A stretch of 64,000 nucleotides of DNA from Sedimentibacter saalensis (lineage in GTDB: Bacteria; Bacillota; Clostridia; Tissierellales; Sedimentibacteraceae). Under the pieces are notes generated by a model. That model ran no database searches and had not been told where the DNA came from. It worked only from the letters and a program-made list of their open reading frames with translations. Shown here in pieces: positions 54,147-62,962 of this stretch. The stretch spans positions 62,001-126,000 of the forward strand of contig NZ_VLKH01000003.1 in NCBI RefSeq assembly GCF_007830175.1. Reading direction: 5' to 3'. The translations under genes and the position numbers were made by a program. The first letter of the stretch is position 1. The number at the start of each line of letters is the position of its first letter.

Positions 54147-55175
54147 ATGAACAAAATAATAACCATGGTCATTATTTCAGCAATGCTTTTTACAGGCTGC
54201 GCCAATGAAGCAAATCCGCCGGATGACAATAATGAAACTCCATCACTTAAAATTGAAAATTATTATCCATTCACTGAGAATACAAAATATGTTTATGAAG
54301 GCGAAGGCAATGAATTTGCATTCATGACTACATACGTTGATTATATTAAAGATAACAGAATTCAGACCAGGACTGACAATGGCGGCACTGAAATTGTCAA
54401 GGTGCTGGAAATAAAAGACGGGCAGCTTCTTGAACTTCTAAACCGAGGTGAAACATACTTCAGGGAAAATTTCACAGATGAAGAATATACAAGCGGAAGA
54501 ATACTTTTAAAAGAACCCTTGGAAGAAGGAAACAGCTGGACCAATGACAGTGGTGCAACGTCAACCATAACAAATGTAGCAAAAGAAATTGTCACAAAGA
54601 TGGGTAATTTTGAAGCCTTAGAAGTTACAACAGAAGGCAAGCAAGGCAAGACTATTGATTACTATGCCAAGGACACAGGGCTTATTAAGACAGTTAATAT
54701 TGGCGAGGGATATGAAGTATCATCCACCATATCAGAAATAATAAAAAATCAGCCTTTCATACAGTCCATAACACTTTATTATCCTGATGTTGATGGAATT
54801 ACAATTCATGCTGTTGATGTTCAGATTTCATTTAACACCAATGAGGAACCAAAGGATATAATAGAAAAAAATGTTAAAGACCTGTCAGTTTATGAAGTAT
54901 TAGGCCCAAACACAAAAATAAACGACCTTTATTTCGATGAGCAGGGAAACAGCGTACACATTGACCTTTCAAAGGAATTTGTTACAGAAATGAATGCAGG
55001 AAGCGGCTTTGAAGCAATGATACTTCAGTGCCTCACAAATACACTGGGAGACTATTACCAGGTTGAAGAAGTGTACATTACAATTGACGGCGGCCCTTAT
55101 GAATCAGGTCACATAATTATTGAAGAAGGCGAAGCTTACAAGGTTGACTACACAAATGTAAAAACAACAGAATGA
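54147..55175 (+). CDS. Lipoprotein with C-terminal GerMN domain
   Basis: A 342-residue lipoprotein with lipobox AMLFTGC. The middle domain (about 40-195) starts YYPFTENTKYVYEGEGNEFAFMTTYVDYI and contains VTKMGNFEALEVTTE. The C-terminal GerMN domain (about 205-330) shows ITLYYPDVDGITIHAVDVQISF, DIIEKNVKDLSVYEVLGPNTKINDLYF and SVHIDLSKEFVTEMNAGSGFEAMILQCLTNTL. GerM proteins act in spore cortex formation and germination. It is a single-gene unit followed by a terminator. Confidence 0.85.
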   Translation: MNKIITMVIISAMLFTGCANEANPPDDNNETPSLKIENYYPFTENTKYVYEGEGNEFAFMTTYVDYIKDNRIQTRTDNGGTEIVKVLEIKDGQLLELLNRGETYFRENFTDEEYTSGRILLKEPLEEGNSWTNDSGATSTITNVAKEIVTKMGNFEALEVTTEGKQGKTIDYYAKDTGLIKTVNIGEGYEVSSTISEIIKNQPFIQSITLYYPDVDGITIHAVDVQISFNTNEEPKDIIEKNVKDLSVYEVLGPNTKINDLYFDEQGNSVHIDLSKEFVTEMNAGSGFEAMILQCLTNTLGDYYQVEEVYITIDGGPYESGHIIIEEGEAYKVDYTNVKTTE

Positions 55176-55180
55176 AGTAT

Positions 55181-55215
55181 AGGGCTTTTGGCTGAAATGC
55201 CAATAGCCTTTTTTT
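55181..55215 (+). terminator. Terminator after the GerMN gene
   Basis: AGGGCTTTTGGC-TGAAAT-GCCAATAGCCT followed by TTTTTTTG. Confidence 0.75.
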
Positions 55216-55271
55216 GTATATCAAGTTTTCATACTTGGTCTATCCTGCGTATTATAAGATATTATAATAAT

Positions 55272-55733
55272 TCATATGCTTTTTTCACCTAACTCCCCTT
55301 CCTTTAGCGTTTGTACTATTATCTGATGTCTTGTAGAAGCCAGTACTTGTTGAAGTATATTATAAGGCTGGTTAACCGCAGGAATTATTTCATTCAAACT
55401 AAAACCATAAACATCCTTCCATATTATTGTTATTCTGTTCAATGGTTCAAGAGATAGTATAATCTTTTGCAGCATATTTGCATCAGCTTTTTTCTCATAT
55501 TCTTCACAATCTTCGTACGTAAGTGGCTTGGGGTTGCTAATGTAAATATTACAAATATCTTTTGCAATACACATAAAAAAATCTTCAGACATGTTATTGC
55601 TCAAATCTGATGCCTGAACCATCCTATTAATTGCCGCCTCCGCTAAAATACATGCTGAATTTTCAGATCCTGTTAATCGGAAAGCAAAAGCATATACTTT
55701 TTTAATTAATACTTCCATAGACATATTATCCAT
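55272..55733 (-). CDS. Divergent sigma-factor-like protein
   Basis: About 153 residues from ATG 55733. The N-terminal MDNMSMEVLIKKVYAFAFRLTGSENSACILAEAAINRMV resembles sigma region 2, and LEPLNRITIIWKDVYGFSLNEIIPAVNQPYNILQQVLASTRHQII resembles region 4, but the usual DNA-contact residues are weak. It may be a decayed or highly diverged ECF factor or an anti-sigma partner. No anti-sigma gene is adjacent. Confidence 0.55.
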   Translation of the reverse strand: MDNMSMEVLIKKVYAFAFRLTGSENSACILAEAAINRMVQASDLSNNMSEDFFMCIAKDICNIYISNPKPLTYEDCEEYEKKADANMLQKIILSLEPLNRITIIWKDVYGFSLNEIIPAVNQPYNILQQVLASTRHQIIVQTLKEGELGEKSI

Positions 55734-55895
55734 TACATTCCCCATATAAAACATGTGAATTAAATTCTATTATAGACTATAACATTCACTGATGTCATAG
55801 GGACGGGACTATTGTCATATTGGTGTCAATAACCCCGTACCATAGTCAACCCCCTTAAAAACCGTGTATCGTTCCATCCATCCCCTTTTATTCCT

Positions 55896-55940
55896 CATAT
55901 ATCAACATAACTTTATCAAATAAAATTATGTTGATATATG
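55896..55940. repeat. 15-bp perfect inverted repeat
   Basis: CATATATCAACATAA...TTATGTTGATATATG with a 15-nt loop. It lacks a T run, so an operator or a cruciform-type site is as likely as a terminator. Confidence 0.6.
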
Positions 55941-56165
55941 TTCCCCCATGCTTTCACAACAAACCAAATACAAAAACATCATTGCCAAAATCTTACACCA
56001 ATAAAACCTCATAAGTTCCCCTCAACTTAATCAATTTTATATTTATATTCTATATTACTGTATTATATATTTTGCAATTTAATTTGTCAATATATGATTC
56101 ACTCGTGCTATATATCAATTAACTATTTGTTGCTTTAACAAAATGCCTTTAGGATATAATTTTCA

Positions 56166-56194
56166 TTGACATACTAATAAGAACAGCCTATAAT
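56166..56194 (+). promoter_or_regulatory. Consensus promoter of blaI-blaR1
   Basis: TTGACA and TATAAT with exactly 17 nt between them, 63 nt before the blaI ATG. AATATTATT occurs twice just downstream and may be part of the BlaI operator. Confidence 0.75.
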
Positions 56195-56256
56195 ATTATT
56201 TATAATATAATGATATTCAATATTATTTAATAATTTAAATATACAGAGGTATTTTT

Positions 56257-56664
56257 ATGGATAACAATTCATTTTCGTTAACAAAAAATGAACAGGAAAT
56301 TATGGATCTTTTGTGGTCGCAGGATAAGGCTTTATCACGCTCTGAGATTATTGAGCTTTCTACAGAACGTTCCTGGAAAAAAAGTTCAATTCATATTTTA
56401 TTGAACAGCTTATTAGAAAAAGGTGCAATAAAGGTAGAGGGCTTCGTAAAAACAGGTAAAAATTATGGAAGAACATATTCCGCAGCAGTTACTCAGGAGG
56501 AATATCAGATTATGCAGTTTAAGCAGGGAGCAAACTATCTTAAATCAAAATCATCTGCTATAACAGGTCTTGTATCTGCACTTGTTCAGAATGAGGATAT
56601 TGATAGTGAAACTCTGGATAAGCTTGAGGCTATTCTGAAAGAACGGAAGAGCGATAGAAAATGA
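56257..56664 (+). CDS. BlaI/MecI-family transcriptional repressor
   Basis: A 135-residue winged-helix repressor: LTKNEQEIMDLLWSQDKALSRSEIIELSTERSWKKSSIHILLNSLLEKGAIKVEG, then a C-terminal dimerisation helix. It overlaps the BlaR1-like gene by 4 nt. BlaI proteins repress their own operon and target genes until the linked metalloprotease-receptor signals. No beta-lactamase gene is present, so the regulated trait is probably the small peptide encoded next or something distant. Confidence 0.9.
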   Translation: MDNNSFSLTKNEQEIMDLLWSQDKALSRSEIIELSTERSWKKSSIHILLNSLLEKGAIKVEGFVKTGKNYGRTYSAAVTQEEYQIMQFKQGANYLKSKSSAITGLVSALVQNEDIDSETLDKLEAILKERKSDRK

Positions 56665-57812
56665 CTGTAACTCCTTTCTCGGTTATTACTTCTATACTGC
56701 TGTGCAACGTATTTTTTATTATTATTGCTTTATTGCGCAGGCGTAATAGCTTTATAATCAATTTTAGCCTCATTCCTTTAATATTGTTGATTGTTTCCGG
56801 AATTTTTCGTTTGATTTATTTTGTTGAATTTTCAAATGCCATTGTCATCGAATCAAATAAAATTTTTCCTGCCATTATGGATATTTTTAACAAACAATTA
56901 TTTACCGTTTATAATGATATTTCAATACATATTCATGATTTATTGATTGCTGTCTGGTTCATTGGAGGTATATATAACTTATTAAAATATGTGCACCAAT
57001 CAATCAGTCTTTATCATTCTGTGAATGCTATTTCCGGAACTCATGACATAAGAATTGTTTCGATCATGGATGAGATTATAGCCAAAAGCTATAGAAATAC
57101 AAAAGTTAAAATAATAAAATCCAGAGAAATCACAGTTCCTATGATAGCAGGATATTTTAAACCTGTTATTTGTCTTCCTGATATAACATTTTCAGATGAT
57201 GAACTGAAAAATATACTTATTCATGAATGGACACATTATTTGAATAAGGATGCTTGGGCTAAATTTTCCATGTACTTTTTATGCTCGGTGTTTTGGTGGA
57301 ATCCTTTTGTTCATTTATTAAGGAGAGAATTGGATCATATTTTGGAAATTCAATGTGACCTAAGCATTACGTCTCAAATGGATGAACAAAGACGCATCAG
57401 CTACCTGGAGAGCATCTTAAAAGTCATCCGTGAAGCAAGAAACATTACTGTGCTTCATACTACTCCTATGAACTGTGCTGCACTAGTCAGCACAAATAAT
57501 ACACAAAAAATTGAACAAAGATTTAATCTTGTGCTTGAATATAATTCCAGCAGTAAAAAACAGCACAAATTTCATATTCTTTTGATGTGCTCCATGATTT
57601 TATTGACCTTCTTAGCATCGTACAAGCTTGTTATACAACCTGTTTACTCTGCACCAGCACAATCTCAAGAAGAAATTTTTGACATTAACCCAGAAAATTC
57701 ATATTTGATACTTAATGAAAACGGCACTTATTCCTTATATGCTGACGGCAAATACAGATGTGATATACCTAACATCGATACAGAACCATTTTCATTATTA
57801 CCTGTTAAATAG
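56661..57812 (+). CDS. BlaR1/MecR1-type M56 membrane metallopeptidase
   Basis: A 383-residue protein with an N-terminal membrane region and an M56 zinc site in ILIHEWTHYLNKDAW, with downstream glutamate in EIQCDLSI. A further helix (FHILLMCSMILLTFLASYKLVI) leads to a short extracellular tail ending in SYLILNENGTYSLYADGKYRCDIP. It lacks the penicillin-binding sensor domain of true BlaR1, so the inducer is unknown. It starts inside blaI and is followed by a secreted peptide gene. Confidence 0.88.
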   Translation: MTVTPFSVITSILLCNVFFIIIALLRRRNSFIINFSLIPLILLIVSGIFRLIYFVEFSNAIVIESNKIFPAIMDIFNKQLFTVYNDISIHIHDLLIAVWFIGGIYNLLKYVHQSISLYHSVNAISGTHDIRIVSIMDEIIAKSYRNTKVKIIKSREITVPMIAGYFKPVICLPDITFSDDELKNILIHEWTHYLNKDAWAKFSMYFLCSVFWWNPFVHLLRRELDHILEIQCDLSITSQMDEQRRISYLESILKVIREARNITVLHTTPMNCAALVSTNNTQKIEQRFNLVLEYNSSSKKQHKFHILLMCSMILLTFLASYKLVIQPVYSAPAQSQEEIFDINPENSYLILNENGTYSLYADGKYRCDIPNIDTEPFSLLPVK

Positions 57813-57839
57813 CAAATGAATGTGAAGGAGGTGAATAAA

Positions 57840-58085
57840 TTGAAAATAAGAAACATTTTAATCCGTTGTTCCATTATTGGCATTCTTCTAATGTGTCTAA
57901 GCACAGCTTTTATATCAAACCATGCTGTATACGCAGCAGAAAAAGCAAGTTCTGAAGTAAATGGCGGTGCAGTGATAAATGCAGAACAAACAGAATGGAA
58001 ATACCGAGTTGTGGACGGAAAACTGCAAAAACGATTATGGTCACTTACTTATGGTATATGGCTTACCGATTGGGAATGGGTATAA
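57840..58085 (+). CDS. Secreted aromatic-rich peptide after blaR1
   Basis: TTG at 57840 has an ideal AAGGAGGTGA site and gives 81 residues; a longer frame from 57816 starts before that site. A signal peptide (LIRCSIIGILLMCLSTAFISNHAVYA-AE) leads to a mature peptide of about 50 residues ending EWKYRVVDGKLQKRLWSLTY + GIWLTDWEWV. That end is rich in Trp, Tyr, Lys and Arg. It is the third gene of the blaI-blaR1 unit and may be the secreted product or the signal of the system (inference). Confidence 0.7.
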   Translation: MKIRNILIRCSIIGILLMCLSTAFISNHAVYAAEKASSEVNGGAVINAEQTEWKYRVVDGKLQKRLWSLTYGIWLTDWEWV

Positions 58086-58201
58086 CTTCTCTTCTCTTCA
58101 ATCAAGGAGGTAATTATTTAATTTAGTTACCTCCATCTCACATCATCTTACATAATTCGTTATACATTTTTCAACAAGTTCACACCTATATACTAACACC
58201 T

Positions 58202-59329
58202 TTACTTATAATTAAAAACAGATGAATCAATTTCATTGCCTTCATAATCTATAAGCTGAAACTTATTTCTACTAGACAAGTAATTATTCTCATTTCTCTC
58301 ATATAATAATAATTTATCACCAAAATTATATATAAAATGCTCTGTAAATATTATATCTCGAGTATAATCTGTAAAATATATTTTTTTCAATTCGCTTCCA
58401 TCTTTTCGCATTCTATACAAGTTCAGTCTATAAATTTCATTTTTTTCTTTTGTATCTTGCGCTAAAAAGAATATATAATCTTTTGTAACATTCATTTCCC
58501 ATATATAGTATATTTCTTCCATTTCAGGCATAATAACCATTTTGGTATTATCTGATAAGATTGTACTTTCTACGGTATTGACTTTATAAGCATAAATATT
58601 ATCATCGGAATATCTATAGAAAAATTCTATGTTTACATTCAGTTTCTTTTTTTCTTCTGTATCAGGATTATACTCAATGAAATTATGATCAGTACCTATA
58701 TAAAAAATTTTATTTTTATATAGAACTGGCTGCCTGTCATGTAATATTTTTTCATCTATAATCTTTTCCTCTTTTAAGTTTATATCAAAACTATTAAAAT
58801 TACAAAACATGTTACCAGCCATATCTGCCACTTCATCAGTTGTTCTATAGTAATATATTTTATCATTTAAAAATATTGCTGATATAATAACATCGCTTAT
58901 AACAACCTGATAGGAATCACCATTTTTATTAATAGAGCATACATCATACATGCTAGGCTTTTCATTTTGTTTTGTAACTTGTATAAAATAAATTTCATTA
59001 TCTGTTACACTTACTATCTCTAAAACATATTTATCACAAACCAGTATTTTGTTTTTAAATTGATTATCAATCATGTACAATTTGTTTTTATCATTAGAAT
59101 CTATATAGTAAGTATTATTATCTTTTATCATAAGACATTTTCTATTTCCTATGTTCATTTCACCTATTTTTACAGCATCATTGCTATTGTTTATTTTATC
59201 TGTACTATTAATTATATGTTCATTATTAGTGAGTTTATCAATAGTATCATTACATCCTGTTAAAATACTTATTAATATTAATAAGATTATAATTATACTA
59301 ATATTTTTTGCATACATATAGTTACTCAT
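58202..59329 (-). CDS. Lipoprotein with beta-propeller-like repeats (DUF5050-like)
   Basis: A 375-residue lipoprotein with lipobox ILTGC. The mature part has repeats of the form DNEIYFIQ, NDKIYYYRTTDE, NKIFYIGTD and KDYIFFLAQ, typical of DUF5050-like extracellular propellers. No enzyme motif was seen. It is on the minus strand with low-GC codon use like its neighbours; function unknown. Confidence 0.65.
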   Translation of the reverse strand: MSNYMYAKNISIIIILLILISILTGCNDTIDKLTNNEHIINSTDKINNSNDAVKIGEMNIGNRKCLMIKDNNTYYIDSNDKNKLYMIDNQFKNKILVCDKYVLEIVSVTDNEIYFIQVTKQNEKPSMYDVCSINKNGDSYQVVISDVIISAIFLNDKIYYYRTTDEVADMAGNMFCNFNSFDINLKEEKIIDEKILHDRQPVLYKNKIFYIGTDHNFIEYNPDTEEKKKLNVNIEFFYRYSDDNIYAYKVNTVESTILSDNTKMVIMPEMEEIYYIWEMNVTKDYIFFLAQDTKEKNEIYRLNLYRMRKDGSELKKIYFTDYTRDIIFTEHFIYNFGDKLLLYERNENNYLSSRNKFQLIDYEGNEIDSSVFNYK

Positions 59330-59369
59330 TTCTTAACTTATTTATATTTAAAACTCGGTCTATAAATAT

Positions 59370-59400
59370 GGATCTGTGTCTACTATATTGACACAGATCC
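59370..59400. repeat. 11-bp perfect inverted repeat upstream of the lipoprotein gene
   Basis: GGATCTGTGTC-N9-GACACAGATCC, between two minus-strand genes. It has no T run, so an operator or transcript-processing site is possible. Confidence 0.5.
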
Positions 59401-59436
59401 AGAGCCGGCATTAATAATAGACATGTAAACCCCTGA

Positions 59437-59673
59437 CTATTTTTTTAAGTTAATGTTATTTATAATCAATATTATAGCAAATACGATAGTTAAAACAAAA
59501 CCTGAAAAAGAAAATAAATTAATTATAAATCTTATAAAAGTGTTATAAAAATTACCTCCGATTATACTCGTATCAATAAAGCTCATCCCCGCTTCATAAT
59601 ACACAAATGTTTTAAGTAAGACTAAAATAAAACTACCCAAAAGACAAAATAATATTTTCTTATTATCTTTCAT
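59437..59673 (-). CDS. Small membrane protein of unknown function
   Basis: A 78-residue protein with two hydrophobic segments (FCLLGSFILVLLKTFVYY and FSGFVLTIVFAIILIINN) and short charged ends. It has a GGAGG-type site. No family was recognised. Confidence 0.5.
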   Translation of the reverse strand: MKDNKKILFCLLGSFILVLLKTFVYYEAGMSFIDTSIIGGNFYNTFIRFIINLFSFSGFVLTIVFAIILIINNINLKK

Positions 59674-60000
59674 TCTCTAATCCTCCATGAGTATTTATTT
59701 AATTAAATATTCAGATTGATGATAAAGTCATTAAATTAATTAATATTTGTAATTGTAGTAAACTTGAAATCTAAGTTCGTAGGGGAGAGCCTTGTGCTCT
59801 CCCTCAGATAACAACTTTTTTGATTTAAAAGCCCAGGCGTACACGAGCTCCGACCATACGTTTTGTCAATTACTCCTTCTTCATAATAATACTTATAGAA
59901 AGAGCTTGCATTACTACGTGTCATAGGGATGGGGGTATTGTCACTAACATGGATATTCTTTGAGAGTGAAATAGCCCAACGATGAATATAGTTTCTATAT
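59674..60000. other. 327-bp gap with remnant repeats, no gene
   Basis: An inverted half copy of the GTAGGGG element (GTAGGGGAGAGCCTTGTGCT..., about 59779-59805) with the flank AACTTGAAATCTAAGTTC matches copy 6. A GTCATAGGGATGGGGGTATTG remnant lies at about 59921-59945. The open frame through here has no ribosome site and no protein-like features. Confidence 0.6.
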
Positions 60001-60669
60001 TTAATATAAGAGAATTCCGATAGAGGTTGCCACAAATCCAACTAGTAACAGTATTAGAATCTTGCGAAACCATTTAGTACTTACACATGTACCACCTTCG
60101 GATATTTTTTTCTTCGAGAACTTAATCCAAAACAGATATCCTAGTAGAGATGCCCCTACTAAAAAAGCACCATATATGTTAAGCAAGAAAGCCCAAATTG
60201 TTTTTTCATCGCTATAAGGGGAGTTCCCGAAGTATTTCTTACCATTAATAAATGCGATAAGTAGCATAAGGATTAATACTATAGTACCGTTTGGTATAAA
60301 GGTTTTTTTCATATTTTTATATATATTTTCTAGTTTTATTGCTTCATCGATTTCTAATGGCATAGCATCATGATCTGCGATAAATACATGCATATTTTTC
60401 CATTGGAATTCTTTTTCCCAACCGCCCTTGACACAAAGCTCTTCAAGCAATTTTTGCTCTTCTGTGGATGCAGATTCATATTTTGAATTACTTGTATAGA
60501 AAGCAAAAAATTTCTTATTTGATGGCTCTGACCTCTTAAACGTCCATAGAAACGGTCCTATACTTTCAGTTCTCCATCCTTGTGCTGCCATTGTAGTTAA
60601 ATTGTCTTCAATACTCTTATAATCATATATTGTTATATATGGAAATATTAAGTACTTAGTATCGCTCAT
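60001..60669 (-). CDS. DUF2812 domain membrane protein
   Basis: From ATG 60669 (GGAGGGTGA site; MSDTKYLIFPYITIYDYKSI) this gives 222 residues. The DUF2812 domain (about 8-110) has NLTTMAAQGWRTESIGPFLWTFKRSEP and WEKEFQWKNMHVFIAD, and three hydrophobic helices follow. The family usually sits next to PadR-type regulators. The same frame is open upstream to 60771 and its extra residues (DRLKKQIDDYDSFIIYLEGE) might be a remnant of such a regulator. Function is unknown. Confidence 0.78.
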   Translation of the reverse strand: MSDTKYLIFPYITIYDYKSIEDNLTTMAAQGWRTESIGPFLWTFKRSEPSNKKFFAFYTSNSKYESASTEEQKLLEELCVKGGWEKEFQWKNMHVFIADHDAMPLEIDEAIKLENIYKNMKKTFIPNGTIVLILMLLIAFINGKKYFGNSPYSDEKTIWAFLLNIYGAFLVGASLLGYLFWIKFSKKKISEGGTCVSTKWFRKILILLLVGFVATSIGILLY

Positions 60670-61024
60670 TTCACCCTCCAAATAAATAATAAAGCTATCA
60701 TAATCATCTATCTGCTTTTTTAATCGATCAGTATTCTCTTCTTTTTTCCCTTTTTCTAATGAATGATGCAATATCTCTGTAATTTAGAAAAGTTTCTCTG
60801 CTTTAAATATTTTTTTAAAAACTCTATTAAATAAATTTATTCAACGGAATTGCTCAATACGGTTAATTTTAATATAACTGTATCTTATACTATATAATCA
60901 TTTTTGTCAACATATCCAAACTAAAAGTTTACTCTTTTATTTAGTATTTTCCTAAACGCCATATCAATCATCAATCATCTATCACACATTACCTTCACAA
61001 CCAAGCTGTCACCGTTCTGATTGC

Positions 61025-61057
61025 AAAAACAGCCTCCGGAAATCCGAAGGCTGTTTG
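61025..61057 (-). terminator. Terminator of cysK-cysE
   Basis: In the minus direction AACAGCCTTCGG-ATTT-CCGGAGGCTGTT is followed by TTTGC. The rest of the gap 60772-61024 is AT-rich and shows nothing recognisable. Confidence 0.75.
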
Positions 61058-61612
61058 TTATATTGCATATTCATTGAGGCATATGATCTTGCCTTTTTTA
61101 ACTTCTCTTCCCGGGATTCCAACAACTGTTGAATTTGGGCTTGTGTCGTAAAGAACTACGGAATTTGCTCCTACTTTTGTTCCTGAAGCTATATAAATAT
61201 TTCCAAGAATCTTTGCAGAGCTTCCTATTGTAACATTGTCCCCTACTGTAGGATGTCTTTTTCCTTTTTCGTTGCCTGTTCCTCCCAGTGTTGCTCCATG
61301 AAACATTGTAACATTGTTTCCTATAACTGCTGTTTCTCCTATTACAACTCCCATGCCGTGGTCTATGAACAATCCCTTGCCTATTGTTGCTCCTGGATGG
61401 ATTTCAATTCCGCTCCATTTTCTTCCCATGTTTGATATCCATCTTGCCATGAAAAATCTTTTTTTCTTGTATAGGTTGTGAGCAATTCTGTATGTTATGA
61501 GAGCCTTCATGTGAGGATACAAAAGCAATACTTCTATTCTGTTTCTTGCTGCAGGGTCCCTGTCAAACACTGAATCTATATCTTCAATTATTGATTTTAT
61601 AAATCTTATCAT
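61058..61612 (-). CDS. cysE: Serine O-acetyltransferase
   Basis: A 184-residue left-handed beta-helix enzyme with hexapeptide repeats: [46 protein letters not shown] and [35 protein letters not shown]. The catalytic His is in DHGMG. It acetylates serine with acetyl-CoA to make the substrate of cysteine synthase. It follows cysK by 14 nt in one operon. Confidence 0.95.
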   Translation of the reverse strand: MIRFIKSIIEDIDSVFDRDPAARNRIEVLLLYPHMKALITYRIAHNLYKKKRFFMARWISNMGRKWSGIEIHPGATIGKGLFIDHGMGVVIGETAVIGNNVTMFHGATLGGTGNEKGKRHPTVGDNVTIGSSAKILGNIYIASGTKVGANSVVLYDTSPNSTVVGIPGREVKKGKIICLNEYAI

Positions 61613-61626
61613 GGGATCATTCCTTT

Positions 61627-62520
61627 CTAGTAGTACTTAACCATTGACAAATACTTTTCTCCGCCGTCAGGAGATACTGTAACTATTTTTTTGTTGTTTC
61701 CGTATTTTTGGGCAAGCTTTCTTGCTGCTGCCACATTGGCTCCTGTAGATATTCCAACCAGAATTCCTGTCTTTGTTGAAACCTCAACAGCTGTGTCTAT
61801 GGCTTCTTCATCTGTTACTGTAAATATCTCATCCACATAACTTCCGTTATATGCTCCCGGTACGAATCCTGCTCCTATTCCCTGTATTTTGTGCGGTGCC
61901 GGATTACCTCCGGACAATACAGGTGATTTAGATGGCTCAGTGCCTGCAGTTATTATATTTTTGTTGTATTCCTTTAGTCGTTTTGCAACTCCGGAAATTG
62001 TTCCGCCTGAACCAACACCTGCTACGAATATGTCAAGGTCGTTAACCTGGCTTATTATTTCAGGAGCAGTGGTTTTATAATGAAATTCCGGGTTTGCCGG
62101 GTTGTTGAACTGGTCAGGCATGAAGTAGTTCTTGTCATCCTTCAAAAGCTCATTTGCTCTGGCAATTGCCCCGGACATTCCCTTGGCACCTTCTGTGAGT
62201 ATCAATGTTGCTCCATATGCTGCTATTATATTTCTTCTTTCAACGCTCATTGTTTCAGGCATTGTTATTACTACCTTGTATCCTTTGAGTCTTCCTATCA
62301 GGGCAAGACCTATTCCTGTATTTCCGCTTGTAGGTTCAACAATGATGCTGTTTTTCTTCAATATTCCTTTTTCTTCTGCATCCAATATCATTCCAAGGGC
62401 TGCTCTATCTTTTATGCTCCCGCCCGGATTGAATTTTTCCATTTTAATAAATATATTTTCTCCTGGCAATTGAACTATTGGAGTATTGCCTATTAATTTT
62501 AAAGTTGTATAATTTTCCAT
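61627..62520 (-). CDS. cysK: Cysteine synthase A (O-acetylserine sulfhydrylase)
   Basis: From ATG 62520 ([10 protein letters not shown], with AAGGATGG at a normal distance) this is a 297-residue PLP enzyme. The PLP lysine is in [15 protein letters not shown], the substrate loop [11 protein letters not shown] and the phosphate site [15 protein letters not shown]. It makes cysteine from O-acetylserine and sulfide. The T-box upstream has a Cys specifier, consistent with control by cysteine supply. Confidence 0.95.
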   Translation of the reverse strand: MENYTTLKLIGNTPIVQLPGENIFIKMEKFNPGGSIKDRAALGMILDAEEKGILKKNSIIVEPTSGNTGIGLALIGRLKGYKVVITMPETMSVERRNIIAAYGATLILTEGAKGMSGAIARANELLKDDKNYFMPDQFNNPANPEFHYKTTAPEIISQVNDLDIFVAGVGSGGTISGVAKRLKEYNKNIITAGTEPSKSPVLSGGNPAPHKIQGIGAGFVPGAYNGSYVDEIFTVTDEEAIDTAVEVSTKTGILVGISTGANVAAARKLAQKYGNNKKIVTVSPDGGEKYLSMVKYY

Positions 62521-62587
62521 AACTACCATCCTTTTTACCCCTAAACCAGAAAAAAATATAGCTTCATGAGCTTTATTTTTAAATACA

Positions 62588-62805
62588 AAAAATCCGCCTC
62601 TTAATTTTCATCAGAGACGGATATAATCCGCGGTTCCACTCTTATTGGCAATAAATTGCCCACCTTAACAGCACCATCATGCTATTTCATTTTAACGGGT
62701 TGATTCCGCAGCAGCCTACTTTATATTTCGGTGCTGTACTCCGAAGGGCACTTCACATATACATCCAATAAGCATCCTTTCAGCCTGGAGATGCTCTCTC
62801 TAAAA
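62588..62805 (-). ncRNA. T-box leader, Cys specifier, for cysK-cysE
   Basis: In the minus direction stem I AGAGAGAGCATCTCC carries specifier UGC (plus 62748-62750). The T-box GAGTGGAACCGCGG is at 62628-62642 and the terminator is ATCCGTCTCTGAT...TTAAGAGGCGGAT with TTTTTT. UGC is a Cys codon. GUGGAACC is a common T-box variant of GUGGUACC. Confidence 0.9.
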
Positions 62806-62962
62806 ATTCAATATATATTACTTTCCTTCTTCACTGTATTTCCTACTAATTTAGTTGGGTATATTTTTTACTTATTATATTATACCGTCTTAAAAAAAGC
62901 AACACTTTTTTAAAAATATTTTTAATAATTTTTTATGCCAATTAATTGATAATTATTTTACT

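Larger units (their letters stand above)
55755..56256. other. 502-bp gap with a palindrome and remnant repeats
   Basis: No gene was recognised. It holds a GTCATAGGGACGGGACTATTG-type remnant at about 55794-55820 (a similar piece is at about 59921-59945), a 15-bp perfect inverted repeat at 55896-55940, and the blaI promoter at 56166-56194. Confidence 0.55.

Noticed and set aside
55794..55850. Intact insertion sequence
   Set aside because: Only short GTCATAGGGACGG-type remnants here and at about 59921; no transposase frame in the window.
59736..60041. Open frame of 101 codons across the GTAGGGG half repeat
   Set aside because: No start signal, crosses repeat remnants and the end of the DUF2812 gene, and has no protein-like features.
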